From positions 259,527 to 323,526 of the forward strand of contig CAZOPR010000004.1 in the NCBI GenBank assembly GCA_964581895.1: a stretch of DNA of 64,000 nucleotides, read 5' to 3'. Origin of the DNA: Exilispira sp964581895 (GTDB taxonomy: Bacteria; Spirochaetota; JAAYUW01). The translations under genes and the position numbers were made by a program. Positions 1-8,135 of the stretch are shown here, one piece after another. Position 1 is the stretch's first letter. Every line of letters starts with the position of its first letter. The notes beneath the pieces are model-generated. The model saw only the letters and a program-made list of their open reading frames with translations. It was not told the DNA's origin and did no database searches.

Positions 1-213
1 ACTATAGGTTTACTTAATTCTATACCTATCCTTGGTCAAAGAGGTAAAGAATTACAGGAAATTCCAGGAAGAGTACCAAATCTTATAGATTTGCCAAAAG
101 GATGTTATTTTGCTGATAGATGTAATAAAAGAATGCCAATTTGTTCTCAGCAAGAATGTGAACTTAAAGAAGTTGAACCCGGGCACTTTGTAAGATGTTT
201 TCTTTATAATTAA
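1..213 (+). CDS. Oligopeptide/dipeptide ABC transporter ATPase (OppD-like), C-terminal fragment
   Basis: This is the 3' end of a gene cut by the window edge; 70 codons are visible, ending in TAA at 211-213. The peptide carries the C-terminal oligopeptide-transporter domain: a PGRVPNL stretch, then FADRCNKRMPIC and a final Cys, the Cys pattern found after the nucleotide-binding domain of OppD/DppD proteins. It ends 28 bases before an OppF-type ATPase in the same direction, the normal order at the end of an opp operon. The ATPase core is outside the window. The family call is secure; the substrate (oligopeptide, dipeptide or another small solute) cannot be decided. Confidence 0.85.
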   Translation, partial: TIGLLNSIPILGQRGKELQEIPGRVPNLIDLPKGCYFADRCNKRMPICSQQECELKEVEPGHFVRCFLYN

Positions 214-241
214 TTTCAGATTTTATTAAAGGAGAAATTAA

Positions 242-1351
242 ATGGAAAATACTAATCCATATCTTGTTGAATTATATGATCTAAGAACTTATTTCCCAAT
301 AAAAGCAGGTATTATAAAAAGAACAGTTGGCTATGTTAAGGCAGTTGATGGTGTTTCTTTTAAGATTAAAAGAGGAAAAACTCTTGGTTTAGTTGGAGAA
401 TCAGGTTGTGGAAAAACAACAGTAGGAAGAACCATTGTAGGCTTATATAAGCCACATGAAGGCGAAATGTTTTTCGATGTCCCAACTGAAATTACTTCTG
501 AAATTATATCTTTGCAGCAACAGTATAAAACGATGTTAAAACAGAAAAAAAATAATGACGAATTTAAACAGATTTCAACAAGACTAAAAGAACTTAGAAA
601 AAAATATGATATCTATGCTTATTCAAAAGAAAGATTAAGACAAGCAAGAGTAAATTTTCAAATGGTCTTTCAGGATCCTTATGGTTCATTGAGTCCTAGA
701 ATGACAGTTGGTGATATTATAGCCGAAGGTTTAGATATACATAAAAAGTATTCTTCTAAAAAAGAAAGAAAACTTATTTTACAGGATTTAATGGAAAGAG
801 TTGGACTTGATCCTCAATATATAAACAGATATCCTCATGAATTTTCCGGTGGTCAAAGACAAAGAATAGGTATTGCAAGAGCTATAGCATTAAAACCAAA
901 ACTTTTAGTTCTTGATGAGCCTGTATCTGCTCTTGATGTATCAATTCAGACACAGATATTAAAACTTTTAAATAAACTAAAAGATGAATTTGGTTTAACA
1001 TATCTTTTTATTGCACATAATCTTTCTGTAGTAGAGTATTTTTCTGATGATATAGCTGTAATGTATCTTGGGAAAATAGTTGAAATAGCCTCTAAAAATG
1101 AATTGTACGACAACAAAATGCATCCTTATTCTCAAGCTCTTATTTCTGCTGTTCCTGTTCCAGATCCTGAAAGGAAAAGAGATCAAAGAATAATATTAAC
1201 AGGAGATGTTCCATCTCCAATAAATCCACCACAAGGATGTAATTTCCATCCAAGATGTAGGCATAAGATGGATATATGCTCTAAGGAAGAACCACCAATG
1301 ATAGAAGTTTCAAAGGATCATTTTGTTGCTTGCTGGTTATATAATAAATAG
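242..1351 (+). CDS. oppF: Oligopeptide ABC transporter ATP-binding protein (OppF/DppF-like)
   Basis: ATPase subunit energising peptide import at the inner face of the membrane, partner of the upstream OppD-like protein. Visible motifs are Walker A GESGCGKTT, Q-loop VFQDPYGSLSPR, signature SGGQRQRIGIARA, Walker B LLVLDEPVSALD, the switch His in IAHN, and the C-terminal oligopeptide domain with FHPRCRHKMDIC. At 369 residues it is longer than usual OppF proteins. The extra length is a Lys/Gln-rich, probably helical insertion of about 50 residues between Walker A and the Q-loop (roughly residues 80-130). A Shine-Dalgarno AAAGGAG precedes the ATG. A strong terminator follows, so this is the last gene of its operon. 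Confidence 0.93.
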   Translation: MENTNPYLVELYDLRTYFPIKAGIIKRTVGYVKAVDGVSFKIKRGKTLGLVGESGCGKTTVGRTIVGLYKPHEGEMFFDVPTEITSEIISLQQQYKTMLKQKKNNDEFKQISTRLKELRKKYDIYAYSKERLRQARVNFQMVFQDPYGSLSPRMTVGDIIAEGLDIHKKYSSKKERKLILQDLMERVGLDPQYINRYPHEFSGGQRQRIGIARAIALKPKLLVLDEPVSALDVSIQTQILKLLNKLKDEFGLTYLFIAHNLSVVEYFSDDIAVMYLGKIVEIASKNELYDNKMHPYSQALISAVPVPDPERKRDQRIILTGDVPSPINPPQGCNFHPRCRHKMDICSKEEPPMIEVSKDHFVACWLYNK

Positions 1352-1382
1352 GTCAGTTATATAATAGATAGATCAATAATAT

Positions 1383-1427
1383 AAAAAAAGGGGTTATCCA
1401 AGATAAAGGATAATCCCTTTTTTTATT
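1383..1427 (+). terminator. Rho-independent terminator after oppF
   Basis: An inverted repeat GGGGTTATCC / GGATAATCCC (one G-T pair) is flanked by A7 on the left and T7 on the right. The loop is about 8 bases. It lies about 40 bases after the oppF stop and would work in both directions because of the A and T flanks. Confidence 0.9.
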
Positions 1428-1467
1428 ATGATTCCCTTTTTTGATCATCATTTTTTAATCATGCACC

Positions 1468-1611
1468 TTTTAAAAATAAAAGCTTTTTCAAAAGTATATT
1501 AACTTTTCTAAAAATAAAAGCTTTTTAAAAAGTACTAGCTTTTCTAAAAATAAAAGCTTTTTCAAAAGTATTAACTTTTTTAAAATAAAAAGCATTTTCA
1601 AAAAGTTGGAC
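1468..1611. repeat. 36-bp tandem repeat, four units
   Basis: Four consecutive 36-bp units lie at 1468-1503, 1504-1539, 1540-1575 and 1576-1611. Each contains an AAAAGCTTTT-like palindrome (degenerate in the fourth unit) and ends in AAC, AGC or GAC. The units are imperfect, and the fourth is the most diverged. The array sits in the 421-base gene-free stretch between the oppF terminator and the next gene. The rest of that stretch (1612-1772) is plain AT-rich DNA in which I see nothing. There are no spacers, so it is not a CRISPR array. Confidence 0.9.
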
Positions 1612-1772
1612 TTTATACTAAAATTGAGGTTCAAATTATATCAATAAATAATTTACATAAAAAAAAAATATAATAAACTAAATGCAAATAGAAAACAATA
1701 GAAATTTTAGATAAAAATAGAAATAAAATAATATATATAAAAAAAATTTATAATTGAAATTAAAGGATTAAT

Positions 1773-2285
1773 ATGTTCTTTGAAATATATGTCAATATAA
1801 AAAAGGAATTACTAATTTTTCGAATGAAAATAATAACAAGAGTATTATCTACAATTTTTTTTATTTCTCTTTTAGCTATGTTAATTTTTAATTTTTCAGT
1901 TTCTGAAATATTAGAGTATTACTTTTTTCAAAAAATATTTCTTTTTATTATAATCTTCCTTTCCTTTTTAGGTACATTTTATTTGGATGAAATAAAATTT
2001 TCAAAAAAAGATAATAAGATAGTTATTAAAAAAGGTTTTTTGTTTTTATTCAAAAAATATAAATATGATTTTGACGATTTTCAAGCGGTTGTATTTAGAA
2101 AAACATTAAAGATGCCAAATCCTTTAATTTTCCAATTTTCAGAAAAATATTTTTATTTGTTTGGATTTCAAATTAAAGATAAAATAATAATAATAGAAAA
2201 TAGGTTAAATGAAGAAAAATTTAATGAATTTTTAAATATCTTTAAAACTTTTTTCCCAAAGCAAAGTGAAATGAAAAGTGTTTAA
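1773..2285 (+). CDS. Small membrane protein of unknown function
   Basis: I do not recognise this 170-residue protein. Two hydrophobic segments (about residues 20-40 and 52-68) are followed by a soluble tail of about 95 residues. That tail contains alternating basic and hydrophobic strands (KIVIKKGFLFLFKKYKYDF), a layout resembling bacterial PH-like domain proteins that follow two membrane helices. The resemblance is only in architecture. The start is uncertain: a second ATG lies 18 codons in, just before the first hydrophobic segment. The gene stands between a minisatellite and a chemoreceptor gene, and nothing nearby explains its role. Confidence 0.65.
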   Translation: MFFEIYVNIKKELLIFRMKIITRVLSTIFFISLLAMLIFNFSVSEILEYYFFQKIFLFIIIFLSFLGTFYLDEIKFSKKDNKIVIKKGFLFLFKKYKYDFDDFQAVVFRKTLKMPNPLIFQFSEKYFYLFGFQIKDKIIIIENRLNEEKFNEFLNIFKTFFPKQSEMKSV

Positions 2286-2386
2286 TAATATTTAAATAAA
2301 AATATTTTAGTTTATGAATAAATATTTGTAAGTTTTTTTTCGATACTTAAAACATAAAAAGCATAATAAAATAAAGAAGTGTAAAT

Positions 2387-3910
2387 ATGAAATTAAGAAA
2401 TAATTTGCTTATCTTCTTAATACCTTTAATTATAGTACTTATGGTTCTTTCTGGAGTATTGATATATCAAATGGTAAAATCTTATGCCATAAACTTAATT
2501 GAGCTTTCATTGCAGACCAAATTTGATGATATAGATGGTTATGTTATAAGAATTAAAGAATTAGGGGCTCAATTTGACATTTCTGAAGATCAGGTAAAAT
2601 CTATGGTAAGTACCTATGTAATAAACAATCAAATTGGTCAAAAAGGATATGCTGGTATTTATGATTTTAATGGTGAAAGGTTATATTATAATATTTCCTC
2701 AAAGATAAAAAAAGAAGATGTTGAAAGCCCAATTTTTACAGCATTAGAAAAATATTCTAATTTTCCAGGGAAGACTATTCAATTTAATTACAATGAAGAT
2801 AAATACCATGCAAAATTCATGAAATTGCATGATTGGAACTGGTATTTAGTCATAGGAGCTTCAGATTCTGAATATTTAGCTCCAATCCAGACTTTGATAG
2901 AATATATAGCTATTATTGTCGGTTCTCTTGTTCTTTTAGCAAGTATAGTTGTTTTTATCCTTTCTGCTCAAGTTTCAAAACCAATATCTCAGCTTCAAAA
3001 AGGGATGAAAAATATACTTGAAACAAATACATTTACTAAAATTGAGATAAAAAATTCTAGAATAGATGAAGTCAACACATTAAAAGATTCTATTAACACT
3101 TTGATAGAATCTTTTTCAATTATAATTTCAGATGTCAAGCAAGAATTTTCAATTCTTGAAAAACTTATTGAAGATAATGTTCAAATATCGTCTAAAATCG
3201 AATCAGCAATTTCTCATTTCTCTGATTTAATTAAAGATATTATGGTTTCTATAGAAGAAGTTGTCTCACATAATACAGAAATAGTAGAAAAAATAAATGA
3301 AGTTGCGAGTGAGTCTAAAATTAGTTTGATTACTGTAGAAAATAGCTCGGCTGTCTTAAATGACTTTAAATTAAAAACACAAAATCTTATTAAGCAAATT
3401 GAAAGTATGACAAACGCAGTAACTTCGATTTCAGAAATATCTGATCAGACAAATTTATTGTCTTTAAATGCAGCAATCGAATCAGCAAAAGCTGGTGAGA
3501 TTGGTAAAGGATTTGAAGTAGTCTCATCTGAAATCAGAAAACTTGCTGATGAATCAGATAAAATAACTAAAAACATTTCAAAAACCATAAAGCAACTTAA
3601 AAATGAACTTAGAGACTTTTTGGAAAAATATCAACAACTTTATGAATCCTTTATAAAAATACAGAATGATATTACTAGGATTTCTGATATCAATACCTTT
3701 GTTAATAATGCTTCAGAAAGTCAAAAAGCTAATCTTGATAGAATAGCTGATTCGATTTCGGAAATTAATATAAAATTTGAAGAGTTTAAGGTAATTGGTG
3801 ATCAGTTGCTATCAGATTCAAAAGAAACAAGAAATGCCATAGATAATCTTTTAGGTATGGTATCTAAATATAAAACAGATATTGAAAACGAAGAAATCGT
3901 AAAAAATTAA
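2387..3910 (+). CDS. Methyl-accepting chemotaxis protein with Cache sensor
   Basis: Chemoreceptor of 507 residues. A transmembrane segment (about 7-29) is followed by an extracytoplasmic single-Cache-type domain (about 35-165, with GYAGIYDFNGERLYY and HDWNWYLVIGAS typical of that fold). A second membrane segment (about 170-193), a HAMP linker and a long coiled-coil signalling domain follow. The hairpin tip ISDQTNLLSLNAAIESAKAG is canonical and would bind CheA/CheW. Cache receptors of this type usually bind small organic acids or amino acids, but the ligand is unknown. It heads a run with a receiver protein and CheX, which supports a chemotaxis role. Confidence 0.95.
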   Translation: MKLRNNLLIFLIPLIIVLMVLSGVLIYQMVKSYAINLIELSLQTKFDDIDGYVIRIKELGAQFDISEDQVKSMVSTYVINNQIGQKGYAGIYDFNGERLYYNISSKIKKEDVESPIFTALEKYSNFPGKTIQFNYNEDKYHAKFMKLHDWNWYLVIGASDSEYLAPIQTLIEYIAIIVGSLVLLASIVVFILSAQVSKPISQLQKGMKNILETNTFTKIEIKNSRIDEVNTLKDSINTLIESFSIIISDVKQEFSILEKLIEDNVQISSKIESAISHFSDLIKDIMVSIEEVVSHNTEIVEKINEVASESKISLITVENSSAVLNDFKLKTQNLIKQIESMTNAVTSISEISDQTNLLSLNAAIESAKAGEIGKGFEVVSSEIRKLADESDKITKNISKTIKQLKNELRDFLEKYQQLYESFIKIQNDITRISDINTFVNNASESQKANLDRIADSISEINIKFEEFKVIGDQLLSDSKETRNAIDNLLGMVSKYKTDIENEEIVKN

Positions 3911-3935
3911 CCTTTGATTCTTGCTGGATTTATTT

Positions 3936-4271
3936 ATGTTAAATATTTTAATATTAGATGATGAAGAATATATTGCGAAATTAATTTCTAAATTAGCTCT
4001 CAAAAAAGGACATAATGTTCAAATAGCTGATAATTTTAATTCAGCCTATGAATTAATAAAAAGAGATAATCTGTTTGATTATGTTTTTATAGATTATAAT
4101 ATAGAAAAAAATGAATTAAATAACCTTACTGAATTTATAAAATCAAAGAATAAAAATTGCCAGGTTATTATTATGTCTGGGCTAACTGAGCAAGAAATCA
4201 GCGAATCTATAAAATACGACAAGTTTATATTTAAGCCAGATTTAGTAGATATAATTAATAAGATTTTATAA
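3936..4271 (+). CDS. Stand-alone response regulator receiver domain
   Basis: A CheY-like receiver of 111 residues with no output domain. The acidic pair DD follows the first strand (LILDDEE), the phospho-acceptor Asp is in VFIDYN, the Ser is in IIMSG and the conserved Lys is in FKPD. I chose the ATG at 3936. A TTG at 3921 would add MLDLF, which is not needed for the fold. It sits between the chemoreceptor and cheX, so it may be a CheY-type motor or phosphate-sink protein. That role is inferred from position. Confidence 0.85.
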   Translation: MLNILILDDEEYIAKLISKLALKKGHNVQIADNFNSAYELIKRDNLFDYVFIDYNIEKNELNNLTEFIKSKNKNCQVIIMSGLTEQEISESIKYDKFIFKPDLVDIINKIL

Positions 4272-4365
4272 TTTTTAAACTTATTGAAAAAGAACTTGAA
4301 AATAAAAATAAAATAATTATAATAGTTTTGTGATTAAAATAATTAGTAATTTAAAGGGGTTATAA

Positions 4366-4851
4366 ATGAAAACTATAAAAGCTGAATATGTTAATCCTTT
4401 TATTAGTAATGCGATAGAGGTGTTTGAACAACTTGCAGGTGTTGAACTTACAAAATCAGATATGAAGCTAAAATCAGATCCAACTCCAGATAATGATATA
4501 TCTATTATAGTTGGAGTCGCAGGTTTCATAGAAGGGCAAGTAATATATTCTTTTAAGGAACATACAGCCGAAAGAATAGCTCAATGTATGATTTCTGATG
4601 AAAATAAAAGAAATGATACGGAAATGCTTAGAAGTGCTATTGCAGAGATGGCAAACATTATCACTGGAAGAGCAACTATTAATTTATCAGGTCAAAGCAA
4701 GATGTTAAGTATTACACCTCCTACTATTGTAATTGGAAGAGATTATAACATACAATTTATAAAGATACATACTATTGCAGTTTATTTTTCTTCTCGATTT
4801 GGCACAATTGAGATAAATATCGCATTAAGAGAAAGAGAAGAAACCAAATAA
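4366..4851 (+). CDS. cheX: Chemotaxis phosphatase CheX
   Basis: CheX dephosphorylates CheY-P and is typical of spirochaetes and Thermotogales. The 161-residue length fits the family. The diagnostic helix with the E-x-x-N motif is visible in IAEMANIITGRA (Glu and Asn three apart). The N-terminus starts KAEYVNPFI, as in other CheX proteins. A good Shine-Dalgarno (AAAGGGG) precedes the ATG. The gene follows the receiver-only protein and is one base from the next gene, indicating co-transcription with both. Confidence 0.9.
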   Translation: MKTIKAEYVNPFISNAIEVFEQLAGVELTKSDMKLKSDPTPDNDISIIVGVAGFIEGQVIYSFKEHTAERIAQCMISDENKRNDTEMLRSAIAEMANIITGRATINLSGQSKMLSITPPTIVIGRDYNIQFIKIHTIAVYFSSRFGTIEINIALREREETK

Positions 4852-4852
4852 G

Positions 4853-5644
4853 ATGATCAATTCTGGTGAATTTATTCTTCTATTTCATTCATCACAAACT
4901 AAATTTCTTATTGAATATAAAGCTAATATAGAATTTAATTGTCATAAGGGGCAGATAATCCTTCCAGATAATCTTGAGTTTGGTCAAAAGTTGATTTCAA
5001 ACAAAGGTTATATCTTTTATATTTTACCTCCAACCTTAAAAGATAGGGCAATGAAAGTAAAAAGATCCCATACTATTATCTATCCTAAAGAAGCCCCAAG
5101 AATAATTTATGAACTCGGGATATTACCTGGGAAAAAAGTAGCAGAAATAGGTACTGGTTCTGGCGCTTTTACAATGATACTTGCAGAAACTGTCGGAAAA
5201 GAAGGCAAAATAGTTACAATAGATATAAGTGAATTATCTCATAAGACTGCAAAAGCTAATATTTGTAGACTTGGTAGTAAAAACCTACTTGATAATATTG
5301 AGTTTATTTTATTTAAATCAGTTGAAGATCTTTATAACCTTGAAAACCAGGATATCCCTTATAATAATTATTTTGATGCAGTCTTTGTTGATATTCCAAC
5401 CCCTTGGGAAGCTGTTCCACTGGTAAATAAATTACTTAAAAAAGGTTATAGATCTGGTTTTTTATCTCCTACTGTTGAGCAAGTAGCAAAAACTTATGAA
5501 GCTTTAGAACAAAATAACTTTATCAATTTAGATTGTTTTGAAATTCTTGAAAGGAATATGAAGATCAAAACAGGTCAATCCAGACCAGTCGATAGAATGA
5601 TTGCCCATACAGCATACATATATTTCGCCTCTTCATCATTATAA
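4853..5644 (+). CDS. trmI: tRNA (adenine-58-N1)-methyltransferase
   Basis: SAM-dependent enzyme making m1A58 in the tRNA T-loop. The N-terminal beta-rich region (residues 1-75) and the PPTL...RSHTIIYPKEAPRI linker are characteristic of TrmI. The Rossmann motif I is EIGTGSGAFT, and a later FDAVFVDIPTPWEA block carries the catalytic-site Asp-Ile-Pro motif. The length of 263 residues is typical. It starts one base after the cheX stop, so it is probably translated from the chemotaxis message although functionally unrelated. A terminator follows at 5734. Confidence 0.9.
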   Translation: MINSGEFILLFHSSQTKFLIEYKANIEFNCHKGQIILPDNLEFGQKLISNKGYIFYILPPTLKDRAMKVKRSHTIIYPKEAPRIIYELGILPGKKVAEIGTGSGAFTMILAETVGKEGKIVTIDISELSHKTAKANICRLGSKNLLDNIEFILFKSVEDLYNLENQDIPYNNYFDAVFVDIPTPWEAVPLVNKLLKKGYRSGFLSPTVEQVAKTYEALEQNNFINLDCFEILERNMKIKTGQSRPVDRMIAHTAYIYFASSSL

Positions 5645-5733
5645 ATAAAAAATTTAATACTTTTTCCTTAAGAAAAAATTAAAAATACGATATTAATAAT
5701 GATTATATCGTTAGATATAACCACCCTCCTAAA

Positions 5734-5765
5734 CCCTGCCAAGAACCACGGCAGGGCTTTTTTTT
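5734..5765 (+). terminator. Rho-independent terminator after trmI
   Basis: A perfect 7-bp GC-rich stem CCCTGCC / GGCAGGG with a 9-base loop is followed by C and eight T. It ends the run of genes from the chemoreceptor to trmI. Confidence 0.93.
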
Positions 5766-5918
5766 AAATATTTATTAAAAAAGAATGAAAAAAGAATGTG
5801 AAAATTATATAAAGATAAAAATTTATAAATAACTTTAAATGCAGATAGCTAAAAATTCGAAATGCAAAAAATCATTGAAAAATCAAAAAGATTTGAATAT
5901 TAAGAAAAAATAAGAGAA

Positions 5919-5943
5919 TAAAAAAAGCGGCATTTTATGCCGC
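5919..5943 (-). terminator. Rho-independent terminator of the tRNA-Glu gene
   Basis: On the minus strand, a perfect 7-bp stem GCGGCAT / ATGCCGC with a 3-base loop is followed by a T tract. It begins only a few bases after the tRNA 3' end, so the tRNA is a single-gene transcript. Confidence 0.93.
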
Positions 5944-5947
5944 CTAT

Positions 5948-6019
5948 TAGCCCATGGGAGAATCGAACTCCCGCTGCTAGATTGAAAATCTAGTGTCCTA
6001 ACCACTAGACGAATGGGCC
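5948..6019 (-). tRNA. tRNA-Glu (anticodon UUC)
   Basis: The 72-nt cloverleaf reads on the minus strand. The acceptor arms are GGCCCAT and ATGGGCT (first pair G-U), with discriminator A. The D-arm is TCGTCTAGTGGTTAGGAC, typical of tRNA-Glu. The anticodon stem CTAGA / TCTAG encloses the loop TTTTCAA, giving anticodon TTC. The T-arm is GGGAG TTCGATT CTCCC. CCA is not encoded and must be added after transcription. It is the only tRNA I find in the window. Confidence 0.97.
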
Positions 6020-6030
6020 TTAACAAAGGG

Positions 6031-6058
6031 AATTTAACAAAGTAAAAATATTTGTCAA
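6031..6058 (-). promoter_or_regulatory. Sigma-70-type promoter of tRNA-Glu
   Basis: On the minus strand, a perfect -35 TTGACA (6053-6058) is followed after 16 bases by TAAATT (6031-6036). This would start transcription within a few bases of the tRNA 5' end at 6019. Confidence 0.65.
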
Positions 6059-6062
6059 GAAA

Positions 6063-6572
6063 CTATTTTTTTAATAGATTTAATAAGTCTTTTTCTATTT
6101 TGCTTATGGCTTTAATAGAACCATCATATAAAGCATAAGCAAAGGCAATATCGGAAGACAAAGCATTTTCAGATATACCAGTATCAACACTGCTGAATTT
6201 GGATGTGGAATCGTTTAAAACAAAAACAGAAGTTATTACCTCTAATTTAACAGAGTATCCTGAAGAGGTTCTTGTATAACTAACAAGATTACTTTTTATT
6301 TCTAATAGATAATTTAAATCTTTTTCCTTGGCAACCTTAAAAGCCGCTTCTAAAGATAGAGGAAATTCAGTATATACTTTTACACCTTTTACATTAAAAT
6401 ACTGAAAAAGGGAACTAGATGTATATTTTAAGGCAAGATTCGGTAAAACATTTATGGGATCATTGAAAAAAATCAGTAAATCATTATATAAAACAGAACT
6501 GTTTTGAAAAGATAAAAATGAAATCAAAGATATTACCAATAAAAATGAAATTAATAACTTTTTGTTATACAT
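6063..6572 (-). CDS. Putative exported protein of unknown function
   Basis: I do not recognise this 169-residue protein. The N-terminus (MYNKKLLISFLLVISLISFL) is a signal peptide or membrane anchor with a basic start and a hydrophobic core of about 17 residues. No lipobox Cys follows. The remainder looks soluble and mixed alpha/beta, with a Lys-rich C-terminal helix. An AKEKDLNYLLEIKSN stretch followed by strands recalls small periplasmic proteins that predict dissociable complexes, but no motif is diagnostic. It is monocistronic, between the tRNA and fabG. Confidence 0.65.
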   Translation of the reverse strand: MYNKKLLISFLLVISLISFLSFQNSSVLYNDLLIFFNDPINVLPNLALKYTSSSLFQYFNVKGVKVYTEFPLSLEAAFKVAKEKDLNYLLEIKSNLVSYTRTSSGYSVKLEVITSVFVLNDSTSKFSSVDTGISENALSSDIAFAYALYDGSIKAISKIEKDLLNLLKK

Positions 6573-6735
6573 ATTAATCCTCTACAAAGATTAAAAACAT
6601 AACTAAAAAGATAAAAGATTTAACAGCAAAATTAAAATAAAAATGTTATAGTAACAATAAAAAATCAAAAATTATAAACTAAATATATAGTTTAAAAATA
6701 ATAAAAATTATCTTTATTGTCAACATAAAATAAAA

Positions 6736-7464
6736 TTAAATAACAAGACCGCCATCAACTCCTAAAACCTGTCCAGTAATAAAAGAAGCATCATCAGAAG
6801 CTAAAAATAGAAATGCATTTGCAACATCAATTGGTTCTCCGAATTTTTTTAATGGTGTCTTTTCTACCATCATATCAATAACATTTTGAGGAAGTTTCTC
6901 TGTCATAGGAGTTTTAATAAAACCAGGAGCTACTGCGTTAAATCTAATACCTTTTTTGCCAAATTCTTTAGCCCAGCTATATGTCATACCGATAACTCCA
7001 GCTTTAGTAGCAGCATAATTTGTTTGACCAATATTCCCATATCTTCCAACAACAGAAGATGTAGTTAATACAACTCCACTTCCTTGACCCAGCATGACTT
7101 GAACAACAGCTTGAGTCATATTGAAAACACCTTTTAAGTTAATATTAATAACTTTATCCCAGGCTTCTTCTGACATTCTTACTAATAATGCATCTGAAGT
7201 TATACCCGCATTATTTATAAGAATATCTATTTTGCCATATTTATTCTTTATCTCTTCAACAAAACTTGCGATGGCAGGTCGATCTGTGACATTTAAAAGA
7301 TAGCCATGAATATTAGAATGCTCTTTTTCTAATGCATTTAAAAGATCTTGTTGAATATCTGTTCCAATAACTTGTGCACCTTCATTAGCAAATAAAATAG
7401 CGGTTTCTTTGCCAATACCAGATGCTGCTCCTGTTATAATAGCTACTTTGTTTTGAAGTTTCAT
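6736..7464 (-). CDS. fabG: 3-oxoacyl-ACP reductase (FabG-type short-chain dehydrogenase)
   Basis: NADPH-dependent reduction of 3-oxoacyl-ACP in fatty acid elongation, cytosolic. The Rossmann glycine motif is TGAASGIG, NNAG is present, and the catalytic Ser (TTSSVVG), Tyr and Lys (YAATKAG) are all intact. The C-terminus GQVLGVDGGLVI is the FabG signature, and 242 residues is the standard length. A GGGGG Shine-Dalgarno precedes the ATG. It stands alone rather than in a fab cluster, so a role as a general 3-oxoacyl or acetoacetyl-CoA reductase is also possible. Confidence 0.9.
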   Translation of the reverse strand: MKLQNKVAIITGAASGIGKETAILFANEGAQVIGTDIQQDLLNALEKEHSNIHGYLLNVTDRPAIASFVEEIKNKYGKIDILINNAGITSDALLVRMSEEAWDKVININLKGVFNMTQAVVQVMLGQGSGVVLTTSSVVGRYGNIGQTNYAATKAGVIGMTYSWAKEFGKKGIRFNAVAPGFIKTPMTEKLPQNVIDMMVEKTPLKKFGEPIDVANAFLFLASDDASFITGQVLGVDGGLVI

Positions 7465-7548
7465 AAAACCCCCAAAAATTAAATTTTAAAAAATTTTTAC
7501 CCCTTTTATAAATACATAATAAATTTAAAATACAAGTTTGAAATTTCG

Positions 7549-7567
7549 ATTTGCGTAGCAAATTTTG
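7549..7567. promoter_or_regulatory. Perfect dyad ATTTGC-GTA-GCAAAT upstream of flgN
   Basis: A perfect 6-3-6 inverted repeat occupies 7549-7563 in the divergent gap between fabG and flgN. The 17 bases at 7551-7567 recur in inverted orientation at 32606-32622, upstream of purA. It could be an operator or a dispersed intergenic element. There is no direct evidence of function. Confidence 0.4.
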
Positions 7568-7621
7568 TTAAAAAATAAACTTTTATATTAGAATCCGAAA
7601 ATAAAAAAAAGAAGATTAATT

Positions 7622-8098
7622 ATGAAAGAAAAAGCAAAAGAGTTGATAAATTTATTAGAAAAAGAGTTAAGTCTTTATAGCGACTTGTTTTTTAATGAGT
7701 TTGACAAAGGTTGTTTGGTTTATGAGCATGAGATAGAACTTTTTAATAAAAAAAATGAAACTTCAAGTTTAATTTTAAATAAGATAGGTACTATTTTAGA
7801 TTACAAGAAATCAATAATTGAAATGATTAAAAATGAATTGAAAGATGATAGTATTAATATTGAAAAAATAGTAAAAGACTATTTGCCTGAGGAATATGAA
7901 AGATATTTTGAAATAAAAGAAAAATTAAAAAAAATATTAATAGAATTGGCTGAACTAAATAGTAAAAATAAAATAATTCTTGATACAACCTACTCAGTTT
8001 CAAAAATTGTAATTGATGGTTTAAACAAGGAAAATATATACAATGAAAAAGGTTCATTATGTGAATCATATTTTTCAACGGTTAGATATAGTGTTTAA
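7622..8098 (+). CDS. flgN: FlgN-type flagellar chaperone
   Basis: A 158-residue, almost entirely helical, highly charged protein directly upstream of flgK. This is the standard position and size of FlgN, the export chaperone that holds the hook-filament junction proteins FlgK and FlgL in the cytoplasm. The N-terminal KELINLLEKELSLYSDL and the central heptad-like helices fit the FlgN fold. Sequence conservation in this family is weak, so the call rests on helical character and context. It is 37 bases from flgK, in the same operon. Confidence 0.75.
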   Translation: MKEKAKELINLLEKELSLYSDLFFNEFDKGCLVYEHEIELFNKKNETSSLILNKIGTILDYKKSIIEMIKNELKDDSINIEKIVKDYLPEEYERYFEIKEKLKKILIELAELNSKNKIILDTTYSVSKIVIDGLNKENIYNEKGSLCESYFSTVRYSV

Positions 8099-8135
8099 GA
8101 TTGACTTGAATAATTTTTAACTCAAGGAGATAAAA

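Noticed and set aside
1468..1611. Possible CRISPR array
   Set aside because: The 36-bp units are contiguous with no unique spacers, and no cas genes are present.
5698..5712. Attachment-site pair formed by AATGATTATATCGTT at 5698 and 63790
   Set aside because: The 15-base match is isolated. No integrase or mobile gene lies between or beside the copies, and most of the genes in between are housekeeping.
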